Shown: positions 1 through 13,334, counted from the stretch's first letter. The stretch is DNA of 64,000 nucleotides from Ostrinia nubilalis (GCF_963855985.1 NC_087092.1:18414001-18478000); one strand, 5' to 3'. Notes: a model not told the origin generated them from the sequence alone. A program made the numbers and translations.

Positions 1-1747
1 GATATAGAAGATAATAAAATAATCGGTAATATTTACCTAAGTTATACATAATATAATTTACAGGTAACATTTATACCTATATCGAGCTAGTACTTACGCT
101 TTTCAGAGATCGTGACGCGCCTGTGTACTGCCGAGTCACCTGCCAGCGGTACAAGCCACGCTATTAGGCATAAACTGGAGTCTTAACTTCCAGTATAAGA
201 TAATATATCATAGCAAAAATAACTATTTACCACAAAAATGTTCTATGAACTTTTGACACAACGAAGTCTGTCTAGGCAGCTAGTGTTTAAATAAATCAGG
301 TATTGACTCCGCTAATGTCACACATTAATTCGTTGCCCGGGCAAGCTAATCAAGAGAATAAAATTGGACTACGTTGCCTATATGAACAGTTGTTATGCGA
401 CATCTAAGTTCAAGTAACAGAACTGGCGAGCAGCACAGTGTGTAATATTACACGAACCATTTGGAGCTACTTTTGACCCCCTCATAACTCAAAAACTATT
501 TCACCACATAATGGTGTCTTTGGTTCATTTAATATCCTAGCTAAGGAGTGCGTTCGCCTCGCTTCCCCATGGACGCTCGGACATTGTAGATGGCCGCCGG
601 CGCCGTCCGTTTGAGATTAATCTGATCGCTTCTGTGCGAATTGAATACGGGAGTCGGCGCGAGATATGGCACATTCCTGCGCCCGCGTCGCCTGCAGACT
701 TATCGCTCTTATTTTTACTAAATTGAGACCACTTTGTCTATTCTGTAGCACAGCTCGGTCGGTTATTTATTCAATCAATTTAATGCTCAACACAATAAAA
801 TTAAAAATAGAAAACACCGACATGATTGTAGTACATGGTATGTGACGATTTTTTGAAATAAATGATTTTGGTAAATGGGATATTTTATGTCGTCTAAATT
901 AAAGATAATATTATCTTCTATCTTCTTATTAATTCCATCGACGATCGCTGGTCAAGAGGCGAGTCCTCGGCAACAGCGACAGTATCTCGTATGGTACTTT
1001 ACGATAACCCTACTAATATGATGTGAAAGTTAATAAATGCATGAACAGCGCTATATCGCACGAATATCTTCCTACAATAACAAAACAAATCATAAATATT
1101 GTTCGTAGCTCCGGAAAAACCTTTACCTAAATTGATGAATAAAACAGCATGAAGTGACTCGGAATATGAATTGATACAATTTAATTAGCTAAGTAAAGAG
1201 GTAAAACACGCTTAGGTCCGGTTTCTTTCTCAGAATTATTGAGGGTCCCTCTAGTTCGAATTTCTTAAAAATGTGTAGGGAAACATTTTGTCGTGAAAAC
1301 TCTCCGCCATAAAAATATTTACCACTTTCACAGGAGTTTTCTGAACTCTTCGAAAAAATAATATCGAAATTGTATTTTTTGCCATCCTTACAAGTGAAAA
1401 CATATAAAGTGTTTATATTTTTTTTGTCATCGGTCTATACCTACTACATTATTGTTAATAAACTGAATGATCTCTCGGCGTAGAGACCCACCTGCCAATG
1501 CCTGCCAATAAGTTAAAACTCGTGGCCGCGAGCGATCAGGACCTTCGAGTCCAAACCGGTATGAGCACTAGACCAGCGGCTGGAAATAGCTCGCGACGCG
1601 TCAGGTGCGAGTAACGGCACCGCAGCGGCCGCGGCCGGAGATGGTGCGCTTGCAAACAAAAAGCCCACATCCAGCGAAGGTTATGGCGTTAGCCTAGTTG
1701 GTGCTACTCATGCTGGCCGGTGGTAAGCAAACTAGTCCACACTAGTC
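1..1747. other. Intergenic stretch, no gene seen
   Basis: AT-rich sequence with short GC-rich patches near 545-700 and 1480-1740. No reading frame of useful length, splice-flanked coding block or RNA gene could be supported on either strand. Confidence 0.6.
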
Positions 1748-1915
1748 TTATCACTACATAATATATAAAACAAAGTCGTTTTCCTCCTGTCCCTATGTAT
1801 GCTTACCTAGATCTTTAAAACTACGCAACGGATTTTTTTTTTTAATAGATAGAGTGATTCAAGAGGAAGGTTTTTAAGTATAATACTTGAGCGAAGCAGG
1901 GGCGGGTTGCTATTA
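1748..1915 (+). mobile_element. Helitron-like relic
   Basis: Contains phrases that recur in lepidopteran short repeats: an AT-rich start, the segment around CTACGCAACGGATTT, then AGATAGAGTGATTCAAGAGG, ending in a GAAGC-GGGGCGGGTTGCTA tail close to the usual Helitron 3' end. The ends are degraded, so the boundaries are approximate. Confidence 0.45.
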
Positions 1916-2249
1916 ATATAATAAAGAGTATAAAATCCATTTCAGCTAATTACATTATTATTTGATGTTCACACGTTAATCACTTTATGCCGTCTATATG
2001 ACCTAATTTTCTTCAATAACCGTCTTAACATCAACATTCTCATATTACAATAAGACAAGCAGAATTTATGAAACATACAGAAACCTACAATCTATACTTG
2101 TATTACTATTTACACTTCAATGACGTTGGTATGTAGAGTTATGTTGCAGGTTTCACTGAATCATTTTTATAGATAACAAAAATGTGACATTTCAAGTCAT
2201 TGAGACCATTTTATTGCATAATACGAGTATGTGAGCTCTCGCTCATGAC

Positions 2250-2393
2250 ACTAATATTATAAAGATTTGATCGTTTGTTTTTATTATTATTCAATAAGCC
2301 TCGAAACTACTGGACCGATTTGAAAAATCTTTCACCATTAGAATCTTACGTTCTGATGAACATAGTCGGTACAAAGTTCGCCGGGTTAGCTAG
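2250..2393 (+). mobile_element. Short non-autonomous Helitron
   Basis: Starts with CTAATATTATAAAG and ends with GCCGGGTTAGCTAG followed by T, which fits the Helitron rule (CTRR end, A/T target). The interior (GGACCGATTTGAAAAATC, CACCATTAGAATC) recurs at 5340-5390 and 19875-19910, so this is one dispersed family. No coding capacity. Confidence 0.65.
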
Positions 2394-3682
2394 TCTACCT
2401 ACCTACTGTTGACGAATAAAGTATAAACTAATTATTCGACGGACAAGGGTATCAGTTCCAATTGTGAATAATTACTAATACATAGAATACACATACCTTT
2501 TATTGAGCTGCGAGATATAATGTTTGATCCCCTGAAGTGCTTGAGTGCTTGGCAACTCCGCTGTTAACTGTCAACAAAATACATCATCTCATAATATCAG
2601 CTCGTTGTCTAATGCAACAGCATCTATAAAATATGTACAGGTAAATTAATCAAGTCATCTAGCTAGAACATTTAAAAATAGTAGTACCTACTTTTATTAG
2701 ATAAATTAATTGAAACTTGTAAAAAGATATTCAAATTTTTGTAACGCAAAACGGACATCACTTAGGACGAGGATTTTTGACCAAAAATATTTTCATGTAA
2801 AATGTTGCCAAGACAACCATATTTTTTAATTTTATTATATTTTTCTTTATTAAGGAAACAAACCGCATGAATTATGAAATAATAATAATAAAATAACATA
2901 TTATTTAGAGCCCAATTTCTAACTCTACAAGCCCTAACTACACAAACTCAACCAACACCTTAGTCAAAAATATGTTTCATGGCACATTGGGCGCAAGGTG
3001 AATAATGTATCCACGGTTCATTACTTTTCTGTTATAGAGGTACAAGTGCAATCGTTTTGTAGTAACAAAACGGCAAAACCACTTTTTTAAGGTGTAGTAG
3101 ATCTTGTGAAGTTAGGGCTCTAGCCTCTACGTGAGATTTGATAACTTTTTGCCAGAGAGAGCTATGATGTCTCGTCTTCGTCGTCGTGATAATGTATAGG
3201 GTTGGGATAATATTAACAAAAAAAGTACTAATTAAATTAAAAACATTTATTCATTTATGAGTGCTGAGTGGGGTCCCATTGCGATGGGCATCGCTGTGCG
3301 ACAGGGTGGCACTGCTTAGTTTACTTGCTCATTCATTGTATGTTTTATGTCACCTCTGTCTTATTTGTTTTTTTTTTTTTTTTCATTTTACCTCATTTGT
3401 CTTTTGTGATGTCCAGGCAATAAATGTTTCTTTCTTTCTTTCTTTCTTTCTTTCATTTCTTAAAATCTACTCCAACGAAAGTAGACACACTGGAAAAATA
3501 ATAACTATGACTTCTACTTGTTACACACATAAACGGCCCCGCCATTAATCGTCACACCGGGCTTTAAAATGGAATAATACGAATAAGTATGTGTAGTTGA
3601 ATGTTCGGGAAAAATGTCGGTCGGTTTTTCCGCACATTACACAGTCAGTCAGCGAGTTTTCCTTTTTTCTTTTCATTTTTTC
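2394..3682. other. Intergenic stretch, no gene seen
   Basis: AT-rich, with poly-T runs and a (TTTC)n microsatellite at 3427-3454. The open frame around 3261-3548 runs through the poly-T and TTTC tracts and looks non-coding. Confidence 0.55.
3427..3454. repeat. (TTTC)n microsatellite
   Basis: Seven uninterrupted TTTC units are visible. Confidence 0.9.
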
Positions 3683-4074
3683 TAATATTACAAAGAGGAA
3701 AGATTTGATTGTTTGTTTGTATTAGGGCATGAATATCGGAATCTCGGAATCTCGTAATATCGGAATCTCGGAAGACAAGATCCGATATTACAATTCCGAT
3801 ATTGAGCGACCCAATATCGTAATATCGGAATCAGATAAAGGTTTTAATTGAGACTTTAAACAAAGCGTTTAAAAGCGCCATAACCTGCTACAAAGCTTAA
3901 AGTACATGATTGGCAAAGACCAATGATTTTCTCATGTCTTTCAACATCACTTTTTGTCCCACTGCAAATAATTTTTAACCATAACATGTTCTAAAACAAT
4001 TTTAGCACTTGCCGTACTTGGTCTTAGCAATGAAAAACGACATCTCAACTCCCTTCCAAACATTAATAAAATTG

Positions 4075-4600
4075 GACTATGACCCGTCAGTTCTGCTTAC
4101 TATGTGCCCTGCCCATTGCCACTTTAACTTGCTAGTCCGTCGGGCTATGTCAGCGACTTTAGTTCGTTAACAGAGCTTCTCATTTCTGATTCGAACTCGT
4201 AAAGAAACACCAAGCACAGCCCTCTTCATAGCACGCTGTGCAACCTTGAGAGGCCACGTTTCCGAGCCGTATATTATCACTGGTAACACACATTGTTTGA
4301 GGACTTTCGTTTTTAAGCACTGAGGTATTTTGGACGAAAAGATGTTGTGTAGTTTCCCGATCGCGGCCCAGCCGAGTAGGATTTGACGATTTCCCGCTTT
4401 CTCGAAATTGAATCTACTTAGCTGAATCGTTTATCCGAGGTTGACATGCTTGTCAACAATCTCGAAAATCAGGCTCCCAACCGAAAATAGGTAGAGCGGA
4501 ACATGGTCATAAGCTTCGTTTTGTCCATGTCCAAGGCCTACCTGTTGGGAGACTCGATTAGGTCGAGCATTGTGCCGAGGTCTTCCAGCGATTCCGCCCC
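4075..4600 (-). pseudogene. RTE-like LINE reverse transcriptase fragment
   Basis: On the minus strand, broken frames give peptides typical of the end of a lepidopteran LINE polyprotein: LGWAAIGKLHNIFSS, TKVLKQCVLPVIIYGSETW, LGVSLRVRIRNEKL and [18 protein letters not shown]. Stops and order changes show it is dead. The lineage is recalled from family knowledge (often labelled endonuclease-reverse transcriptase). Confidence 0.65.
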
Positions 4601-4605
4601 AGTAC

Positions 4606-4802
4606 GCAAAACTGACGGCCGATGGGGCAGCAAGGTTCTGGAGTGGAGGCCACGTACCGGAAAGCGCAGCATAAGGCTTCCATCCACAAGGTGGACCGAC
4701 GACCTCATAAAGGTAGCAGGAAAGCGCTGGATGCAGGCCGCCACCACCCAGCCATTGTGGAAATTATTGGGGGAGGCCTATGTTCAGCAGTGGACGTCTT
4801 AG
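4606..4802 (+). pseudogene. RTE-like LINE C-terminal end
   Basis: The frame KTDGRWGSKVLEWRPRTG...[18 protein letters not shown]...[10 protein letters not shown] runs to a stop at 4800-4802. This is the C-terminus of the same LINE family, pointing opposite to the 4075-4600 block. The same tail recurs at 13421-13484, 49130-49315, 49595-49770, 52260-52470 and 62828-62966. Confidence 0.7.
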
Positions 4803-5332
4803 GGTTGAAATGATGACGATGATGACGCCCCGTGGTTTTGTGAGTAGTACATCGATAATCAAAAAGGAACAAATTACAAGCATATTCAAGTTTTATACCA
4901 CTGTCTAAAATGTTTGTAACATGTGACTTGAATGACTCTACAAATCGTTCCGCCAGTATTGGTTGAAGGAGTAAAAGTTTGTTTGATACCTGTTTTACAA
5001 AAACACTTAAATTCTTTACTAGTCCATTTCCATAATTGGCCCATTATCAGTTACCAAAATGCAATGGTTACCCATAACACACAAAATGGTTTTAAATACT
5101 TCAATATTATAATTTTAAGAAGTGTTATTTTATACTAAATTAAAGATTTTTATTAAAATCATTATTTTACTGTATACAATCGAGAAATTATACGAATATA
5201 ACCAAATATTTAAAATTTATAATACATAAACTCAATTCCGATATTAATATCGGAATTCCGATATTGAAATCGAATATCGGAATCCAATATCGGAATTGAA
5301 AACCTTCCGATATTACATGCCCTAGTTTGTAT

Positions 5333-6229
5333 TGCATAGGCTCGGAAACTACTGGATCGATTTGAAAAAATTTTCACCATTAGAATCCTATTTTTTTCTG
5401 GTGAACACACTTAGGCTATAAAATAGTTTCAATCTACCGTAGCATGGGCTTTTACAGTAACATATTATTATGTAAGTATTAATGATATTTTACATGTCAT
5501 TTACCTATGATTCACAATAAATGATTTTGTGTATTTGTATTTTTGGCCAGCCAAGTGCCAAGATTAAGGCATCGAGTCTAAAAATATAAAAATTTATAGA
5601 TTTATAGATGTCACGGTAAATGTGATAAATTGAAAATTATTAATAATTACCGGTTATTTCTAATAAGCCTAGCCGCCCATGTATCCCAAATCCCTATGTG
5701 ATATAAAAAGGGGGAAGCGGTATTGGAAACCAATTTATAAGAACCAAACCTTCTTGCATCTAGATTAAATAAAATTGAGAACTCGGTAAATGTTACGAGA
5801 GCATAAGACCGTCACCTCGACTTTATGGTAGAAACATAACTTACTGAGTACCTACCTATACTCGTACATTCTTTCGTAACTCGGATAGCTAGCCCGCATT
5901 TGCGTACAGAGGACGTGTCCGCTACTCGCTCATAAAACAGTACAGGCAGTGATTTGACAAAAGCGATGTTTACCGAAAGATAATGGTGACATAAATTTGA
6001 ATGTTAATGTGTTTGGGGTCGAGGGGGCGCGGCGGCGCGGGCGCCGGGGAGGGCCGCGGAGCGCGATACTAGCGACATCTGAAGCGCTCCTTTTATACGG
6101 CAACGGTGACCATAAAGTCACGAACATACTTTACAGATAATTGATTACGGATGTTTCCTGGGTAGAATAGCAAGAGTTTGAATAAAATTAGTCCGACGAT
6201 TAACTAATCAAATAATTACCTTTTTAAAA
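5333..6229. other. Intergenic stretch, no gene seen
   Basis: Begins with the right part of the Helitron split by the 3723-5324 insertion, then AT-rich sequence with a GC-rich patch at 6010-6065. Nothing coding could be supported. Confidence 0.5.
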
Positions 6230-6646
6230 AAATAAAACCGACTTCAAATGCGTGAACACAAAAAAAACTAAAAATTAAAAATATTGCGTATAAAAAACTT
6301 CATCCCCAATTTTCCACCCTTGGGGGTGAAATATTTTCTTCAAATTCGCATGAAACCACCCTTTTGATAATACCTATTCAACAAAAAAATAATCGTTCAA
6401 ATTGATTTATAATCGGCGGAGATATTGCGTATAAAAAAGTTCATCCCCAATTTTCCACCCTTGGGGGTTGTTTTTTCTATTATTAAATTTAAATGGGACC
6501 ACCCTTGAGGTATTACCTATACGCCGAAAAAAAATTTGTTCAAATCGGTTCATAATTGGCGGAGTTATCGCGTAACAAACATAGAAAAAAAAAAAACATA
6601 CGGGTCGAATTGAGAACCTCCTCCTTTTTTGAAGTCGGTTGAAAAT
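6230..6646. repeat. TIR repeat with AACCGACTTCAA ends
   Basis: AACCGACTTCAA at 6236-6247 is answered by TTGAAGTCGGTT at 6629-6640. Inside, a block beginning ATATTGCGTATAAAAAA and containing TTCCACCCTTGGGGGT is present twice, about 140 bp apart. A shorter copy with a single block lies at 46128-46392 in Bap60 intron 10, and one end recurs near 28644. Non-coding. Confidence 0.65.
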
Positions 6647-7569
6647 ACTCGACGCGTATTTTTCACTTTTTCAAACAAATAAAGCGCGCCAAAATTCAAA
6701 AGAATAGGCCCGTGACGTCACCGCGTTCTTAAAAGCGTGGCACTTTGTGACGTCACGCGGAACTTCAACGCATCATAACTTCGTAGTTATCTTCGGTCGA
6801 GAGTTTAATTGATTCCCACAAATACAAATTAAGTGACATGATCATGATGTTGTCTTGATAACATTATTATTTGTAGCATTGTTATGAATATTTTGTAGCC
6901 AGCGATTGCGTTAGGGCAGTTATGTGGCGCCCGCGCACGCCGCCCAGCAGCCGCCCGGCGGCCTTCGCGCGCACTCGAGCTGCACCAGGTATGCATCCGC
7001 CTTGTTGTCTAATCATACATTCTACATTTTTCTTACATTACCCAAGTTGGTATGAGAGGTACCTATGATTTGTAAATCAATCACAGTGCGCTCCTTACTT
7101 AAGGGTTTACTCCAACCAGCTTTGTTCTACAATAACTATGTACAGTCTACCTACACGAATAATAAAGAGATATAGTTCAGTAACTTTGTGAGTTTACTTC
7201 TAGAAATTAAGAGATCCGGGTTTCTTTTCCAACAGACAGCCACTTTACCTACTCAGTGACCAAAAGCCTACTAATTATAAAAGTAATTGTTAAAAAAAAC
7301 TTAATTTTAAAAAACTATCTAGACACGCGGCATCGTGACAAGCCAAGTTCAAGTAACAGAACTGGCAAACATGCGTATCTTTGCTCAAACTACTTAGTAA
7401 AAACTTTTGCCTGCGGCTTTGCCCGTGATTGATTGACATACGAGAGATATGGTTATGAATAGCCTATATCAGGAAAGGCCACTTTTATAAAAAAATATGT
7501 TTGTTGTAGTCATAGACGTGCCATCAAACAGAGGCATAGAGGCGCCACAGTGTGATTGCCATACGATAC
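6647..7569. other. Intergenic stretch with one weak exon candidate
   Basis: Mostly AT-rich. The only notable block is 6922-6988, where an ATG opens a short proline/arginine-rich frame (MWRPRTPPSSRPAAF...) ending at CCAG|GTATGC, a good splice donor. It could be a first exon of a gene whose rest is not visible, but composition alone can produce this. Confidence 0.35.
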
Positions 7570-7572
7570 TTA

Positions 7573-7690
7573 GGCTGAGTTGCACCACCTAACTTTAACG
7601 GTGACTATGACGATAACCAAGGCTTTTTGTATGGATTTTGACAAATTTTTGACGTTTGTCAAAGTTAAAGTAAGATGGTGCAACCCAGCC
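7573..7690. mobile_element. PIF/Harbinger-like MITE, copy 1
   Basis: The TIRs GGCTGAGTTGCACCA and TGGTGCAACCCAGCC are flanked by TTA on both sides (7570-7572, 7691-7693), a TWA target duplication typical of PIF/Harbinger. The same family is at 16457-16579. Confidence 0.75.
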
Positions 7691-7693
7691 TTA

Positions 7694-10600
7694 GTTTTCC
7701 CTTTCAGCGCTCACCAGTTGACGCCTTTGTCTTAGCCACTAGCGACTGACAGGACCATACTCTACACAGTGACTGAAGTAGACAAATTTAATACGATAGC
7801 TCTCATTCAAAACACTATTTATTTACTATTTTATTTCATACCGACTTTTGTGATTGGTGTATGCCCTAAATATTGTAGCTCGTGTCATCAATGTTGCCAT
7901 TGGTTTGCCCTAAATCCGTTCAGTAGTTATTTCCGTGAAAGAGTAACAGACATCCATTAATTCATTCATCCTTACTAAATTGTAATTTAACAATATACCA
8001 ATACTGACTGGAATACTGAAGAAATTTACCAATTTAATTGAAACAAAAGTAAAACAACATCTATCTAGTGGTTTGAAATGATTTAGGAGCTGGTCGGTGG
8101 TTACGTAAAGCGCCAGCAGGAGCTCGGCAGCTGGCCCGCGCGGCCGATGACCCGCCCAAGGCGAGCCGCCCGCCCCCCGCCGCCGCCCGCCCCCGCGCCA
8201 CGCACGCCCACCCCGCCACCTTCATTCATAAACCCTTTTCTTCAACTTTTGAACCTACGAGTCCGTCCAAGATTCATAAAAGAAAAGCCATTATGAGATC
8301 CCAACAACAACGCCACTCTTGTGGCGGAGTTTCGGGCTGTGTAGGTTTGTTGTCGACACGACAAAAAGAAGATGAGATCCCAAAACCATTGGTCTTTAAG
8401 TCGGCCTTTGTTATTTAGTGCCAAACAAAAACATTTCTTTAATTAAAACCACAAAATTTACAAACATTAAAATCAAAACATAATAACGCTTTGGTTAGGT
8501 ATTCGTAACTATGTTAGGTACACTTGTCACATATCAGCCCAATAAAGTTTTTATTGTTATCCATACATTCGTTAATATTTTTTTTTGGGTCTCCTACGTA
8601 GATTCGAATGCCGTTGTTGTGATTCTTTTTCCACTGCCCCTTAGTTTCGACAGCTTATGGACTCGAATGATTTAGTCACAAACGACGTTGTTTCGAAAAC
8701 ATTTTCACTGCCTCATGCGTTCGACAGGTTAGCAGAAAATCAAGAAAAAAAGACATAGTTATCATAACTATATAATTATTACCTATGATAGTCATGGTCT
8801 ACACATGGTGGTGAATGTGATATCTACTTTGTAAACAGAGGTAGTCTATCAGCACACTATCTACATCACTAAGTTAAATAAAGTTAGTTCCGATCCAAAC
8901 GGTGTCTATTGCGTCTTTAAATAGCGAAGATATCTGCATAAATAAAACTGCTCCACACATATGTCTCCGTGTCCGTGTGGTGAATGTGTGGCGCAGGCGT
9001 GTGCGTAGAAGCGGCTGCGCGGGCGCCGGCCGCGACGCGAACCACCCATCCAATATTTTCTCGGCGCGACACTTGCCTCAAGGCTGCCATATGCACCTGC
9101 CATCCACCGCACACATGCGCATCGCATCTAGTGTCCAGTTGCCAACTACTGTCACCGCAGTCAGGCGGTAGGTACCAAGGAATTCGATTCCTGCTCGCCA
9201 CGAACAATTAAAATGCGTGCCCATGAAAGAATTGCAAGAGAATATTATTATCCACATTTTGTGACAGATTGTTAAAACTACGAGCAGCAGGTTCCGATCA
9301 ATTATAAATCAGTGGCTCTTTATGTCGTCAGATCAACACATTCAGCAAACTTGTCAAGTAGGTAATATGGACATAGAAAGTTAATCGGTAATTTACATAG
9401 ACGGGGCTAACCGAACACAGTTTGAACATAAACGACATGAGTCTTGTATAAAGAATAATATGTTAAATGTCAGGATTAATATTCTAGCGTAGTGAACATT
9501 GATGACAATAATATAGACAATAATTAGCATAATAACACCAATTAAGTATGCAGCTTTTACATGAAATGCTAAGGTTGAAAACAAAACAGCGGCGTGCACG
9601 TAGAGCTGCAGAGCAGTTGCAGGGGCACTTTTTTTTTTTTTTTTTATGGCAATCCGCGCAGTATGCGCCGTGCCAGAGTCGAGCAGGGGCACTTGCGCTC
9701 CTTGAATAGCGCACGTCATGCGCGCATCACTACGCATGATCAATGAATATGTTACCGGCAATGTATGTAATTCATGTCATTATTTTCATGTCTTCAGCAG
9801 TAGACACTATCGCTGCGCGTCGTAGAAATGCGGAATGCCCCTTGTAGTTGGACAACCCTAGCAGAGAGATGTCAAGCAGCACTACGCGGGCGCGGGGCTC
9901 CCGCGCTTCGCGCCCGCGCTCCCAGCACTGCGGCCATGAGTTTTACGAGGAATTTTAATTGAAATGGCATCATGGCTGAAGTTTTCAAGGCCGAGGACTA
10001 GTTCATTGAGATGATGTGCAGAACTTTTTTTTTAAATATACCTAATATTTTTGGGATAAAAAGCATTAATTTGCAATATCTTCACTATTGAACTAAACTA
10101 TGACAATTACGAAAACACTACATGACTACACAAACATCCGATCTGATAACACTGTGAAAGTGAAATTACTATTATAAACCTATCTCAGTTTATAAATATT
10201 TATTTACCCGTTAAAATAATTGAGGATTTGAAAACAACAACTAAAACTCGATTGAAAAGCGGTCTAATTAAACGATTATTTCAATACGATGTGATATGAG
10301 GATCTTAACAGAACACGATTAAGCTGAAGTGTGTGTGCTTATAATGTATGTATAGCTAGCACGCCAATCTTAAAAACTGAAAACATTTTTTTTTGTTTTG
10401 AATAATCCATTTATCAAGGAAGGCTATACAGCTATGTAACATAGCTACGACCACTAGGAGGAGCATCATGAAAAATGTAACGATAACAGGAAATAATATT
10501 CAAACGATTTTCGAACAAGTCATATTCAGCTTCTAATTTGTAAAGTAATATGTTTAAAGCGTGGTGTGATGGATATCCGTAACCGTAAGCAAAACTAGAA

Positions 10601-13228
10601 AGAATAAATCCACCGCCACACTGTGCTCATTTAACAACTTGCATAAACGAGGAATGGTAGAGCTCCTACCCAGGACGGTTTTGCGGCAGGGGGCACTAAG
10701 GGGTGAGATCGGCTTGCTGGGGATCGTACGTGGTACGAGAAGATTACATTTACTCAGGAGTTGGCCACTGTCAACCTTACTTCTTATGATGTTTTGGAGA
10801 AAAGCGTGGCACTTTTTGATCGAATCGAAAATCGAATATATTCACGGAGCGATGTAACTCCCATACAAAAAACGACCTTTCAACCATCTTTACAACAGTC
10901 ACGTTTTGCCACTTTTCTAGAGGGACAGGTCAAGCAAGTCCTTACGCTGATTTAGTAATAACATTTTGAAGTTCATGAGCCTTTCTCTATAAGATGAAAG
11001 CTTTTTTGTAAGACCAAAGGAGCGTGACAAATGCCAAAGAAATCTCTTCTGTATCCGTTTTATTCGTATGGACAACTACCTATTGGATTATGCATTCTAA
11101 AGCACAGACATCTGTAATCGTAACCGAATCCAGCAAGTAGTAGGCGCAGAACAATCCCGAAGAGATACATAACGAAAACAAACGCTAGTTCTTGCTACGA
11201 CTGCCGGCGCTCGCGTGTGAATCCATACACGTAAGCAAAAACTCTCGAAGGAAAACCAATGACGCTCAACTGTTGCCTTACAAACGCGTTTTAATTAAAA
11301 CACGGCATTTTAATCCCATACGTAGAGTTACGCGATTAACTAACCGCGTTTTTAAAGTGCTAAAAATAGCACTGTTCCTGTTACATGTGTCACTTGCCTC
11401 TATTACGTCAGAGAATGGCATTAATAATAATAATATAATTTGTTTATTCAAGTAACATGACTCATTATTTGTTAGTTATAAAGGACTTAATCTATGTTAG
11501 TAATAATTATAGTTGAAACATCTAAACTATTCATTAATGTTATTTTTTTTTACCACATTTACCAAGCTAGTCCAGCTCTAATGATTTAGCCATTTTACGT
11601 CGTTAATAGAGCGACTTCGTTTTTGATTACTTAGATAACATACTGCTTTGAATCGATAGCGCGATAAGATACTTGCTTATATCGTGAACATTTTTAAATT
11701 TTGGTGGCATCAATACTCGGACTCACCGCAGATCGGGGCCGGCGAGTTTTGAAACAAGAACCGAGCACCGAACGAGATCTCAAAGCAAGAAATGTAACGG
11801 CATCGAACATAACCAGCCGGAGCGATACAGACGGCTTATGGCTGTGCACATGTGTGTTATGTAGATGAGCGTATGAAGTTTATCGCGCGCCCACGGCGGC
11901 GAGGTCGCCGACCGACCCTCCGCACTTGTCACCACGCGGTGCCGATGCCGCACACTCCGGCAGCGCACGCGCATCGACGGCCCAGCCAAGTGGAACGATG
12001 ACTGACGATACTCGACTAATTACTTATAAATTACCTACCTATCACTTCAACTTTCTGCTCGAGAAGTCAGTGCGAAGTGTGAAGCAAGCCACCAGTAAAT
12101 TTTTATTGGAAATCTAATTCTACGATATTGTATTTTATGAAAAGAATGCCATATTCAATTCTGTATTATGAAATAAACTAAGATCGGATTATGAAGAAAC
12201 TCGCGTATGTAACTATTTGTCCATCCACACACGAAGGCTTCGGGCCGTAAGCACGTTGGCGCACGTGTCGGCGCCGCTCGAAATAACCTCAAAACCTGCC
12301 TTTTCAATGGAGGCGCCTCTGTTGTTTAGTTGGCACCTGATTGGGTTATCGGTAGATGTACTTCGTGCTAAACAGCAGTTATCGGGCGATATTGAGGAGA
12401 TAACAAAACAATGCAGCACGCCGCGCGCGTTGTCGCGGTGCAGCTCTAACGTGCTACAGAAAATGCGAACACGCTGCCGGCGGAAACGCGCTGATATCGC
12501 ACTCGTTTTATTATTGAAATGCTTGCTAATAATAAATATACCGTACGGTAGGTATAAACAATGCAGTTGCGAACCTTGAAATACTTTTTCTCGTGACTCA
12601 ACGATTATAAAATATAGAACTGTCATTTACTACGACTATCGGCTTAATGTTTATATTTTCAATTTCATCGGATTATATTGTTGTTACGTTGCTAGGGCAA
12701 GTAAAACCATTTGATCCGAGCGTTTTTTTAATTTTCCGATGACTTGCGATTCTTCCAAATAAATGATTTTAGTGAACTTCAATTTAAGTTATTAGATAGT
12801 GTTTTTCTGGAGAACTGAAGATCAATAAATCGAGTAGAACAGATTTGAACAATCATTGTTTTGTTTGTCTGTCTTCTTATTTTTTCTCATGATTTTAGTG
12901 GGCAGAAGGTTAGTAAATCCCCAGAAGTAAAAGATGGGTATGAAAATGAGCTCGTGAAGGCTCCAAATGCTGGTGGCAGTGTGAGGCGGCCGGTCCGCGT
13001 GCACCGTGCGCAGGCGCAGGTGCGCGCCCCCCGCGCGCGGTCCCGTTCCACGCGGGGCCTGCCCGTTACCAGGCCTGGCTCACTCCGCGCGGTACATCCG
13101 ATAATTACCTACAGCGAAGCGCCCCGCCGGCGGGTATTATATCAGTCGAGTGTCACGCGCGCGCTCGTCAGGACGCTGGCGTGCGTTGTAGTATGATTAT
13201 AATTCTATGATCGAAGTATTATTTAAAA
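7694..13228. other. Intergenic stretch, no gene supported
   Basis: About 5.5 kb with GC-rich patches near 8130-8220, 8990-9050, 9880-9935 and 12970-13170, and a poly-T run near 9629. Longer open frames (for example 9393-9761 and 12213-12626, both minus) resemble no family I recognise and have no convincing splice signals. The patch at 12990-13190 contains TATTATATCAGTC and could be a promoter, but no transcript can be tied to it. Confidence 0.45.
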
Positions 13229-13334
13229 ATGGACATAAAGAGAAAGAAATATTGTGCGGCGTTCGGGTGTTTAAATTCGAAAAGTAATCTACCGGATTTA
13301 TCTTTTTTTTTTCGCTTCCCAAAGATGCTGAAAG
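13229..13334 (+). pseudogene. THAP-domain-like exon remnant
   Basis: An ATG opens a frame with the spacing of a THAP zinc-finger start: MDIKRKKYCAAFGCLN, a linker, then FFRFPK. In THAP domains a C-x(4)-C pair is followed by a segment ending F..FPKD.ER. Here the frame fails just after FPK: the expected D-A-E-R is in the next frame, so there is a 1-nt shift near the T10 run or the CCAAAG. A donor-like AAAG|GTATGT follows. THAP exons occur in host genes and in P-element or Kolobok-type transposases. The family call is inference from a short stretch. Confidence 0.4.

Larger units (their letters stand above)
3723..5324. mobile_element. hAT-like element with exact 8-bp target duplication
   Basis: The termini are TAGGGCATG and CATGCCCTA, flanked by GTTTGTAT at 3715-3722 and again at 5325-5332. 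Joining the flanks restores a Helitron sequence like the one at 2250-2393, so the empty site is known. Just inside both ends lie many copies of a short motif (ATATCGGAAT and its complement), probably transposase-binding repeats. The interior holds LINE fragments (4075-4804) and no transposase frame, so the copy is non-autonomous. TIR plus 8-bp duplication points to hAT; the superfamily is inferred. Confidence 0.8.

Noticed and set aside
4538..4747. Separate short minus-strand gene
   Set aside because: Mixture of LINE codons and antisense of the LINE C-terminus.
12213..12626. 137-residue minus-strand and 120-residue plus-strand frames over the same DNA
   Set aside because: No recognisable family, no splice context, and the two strands are equally open.
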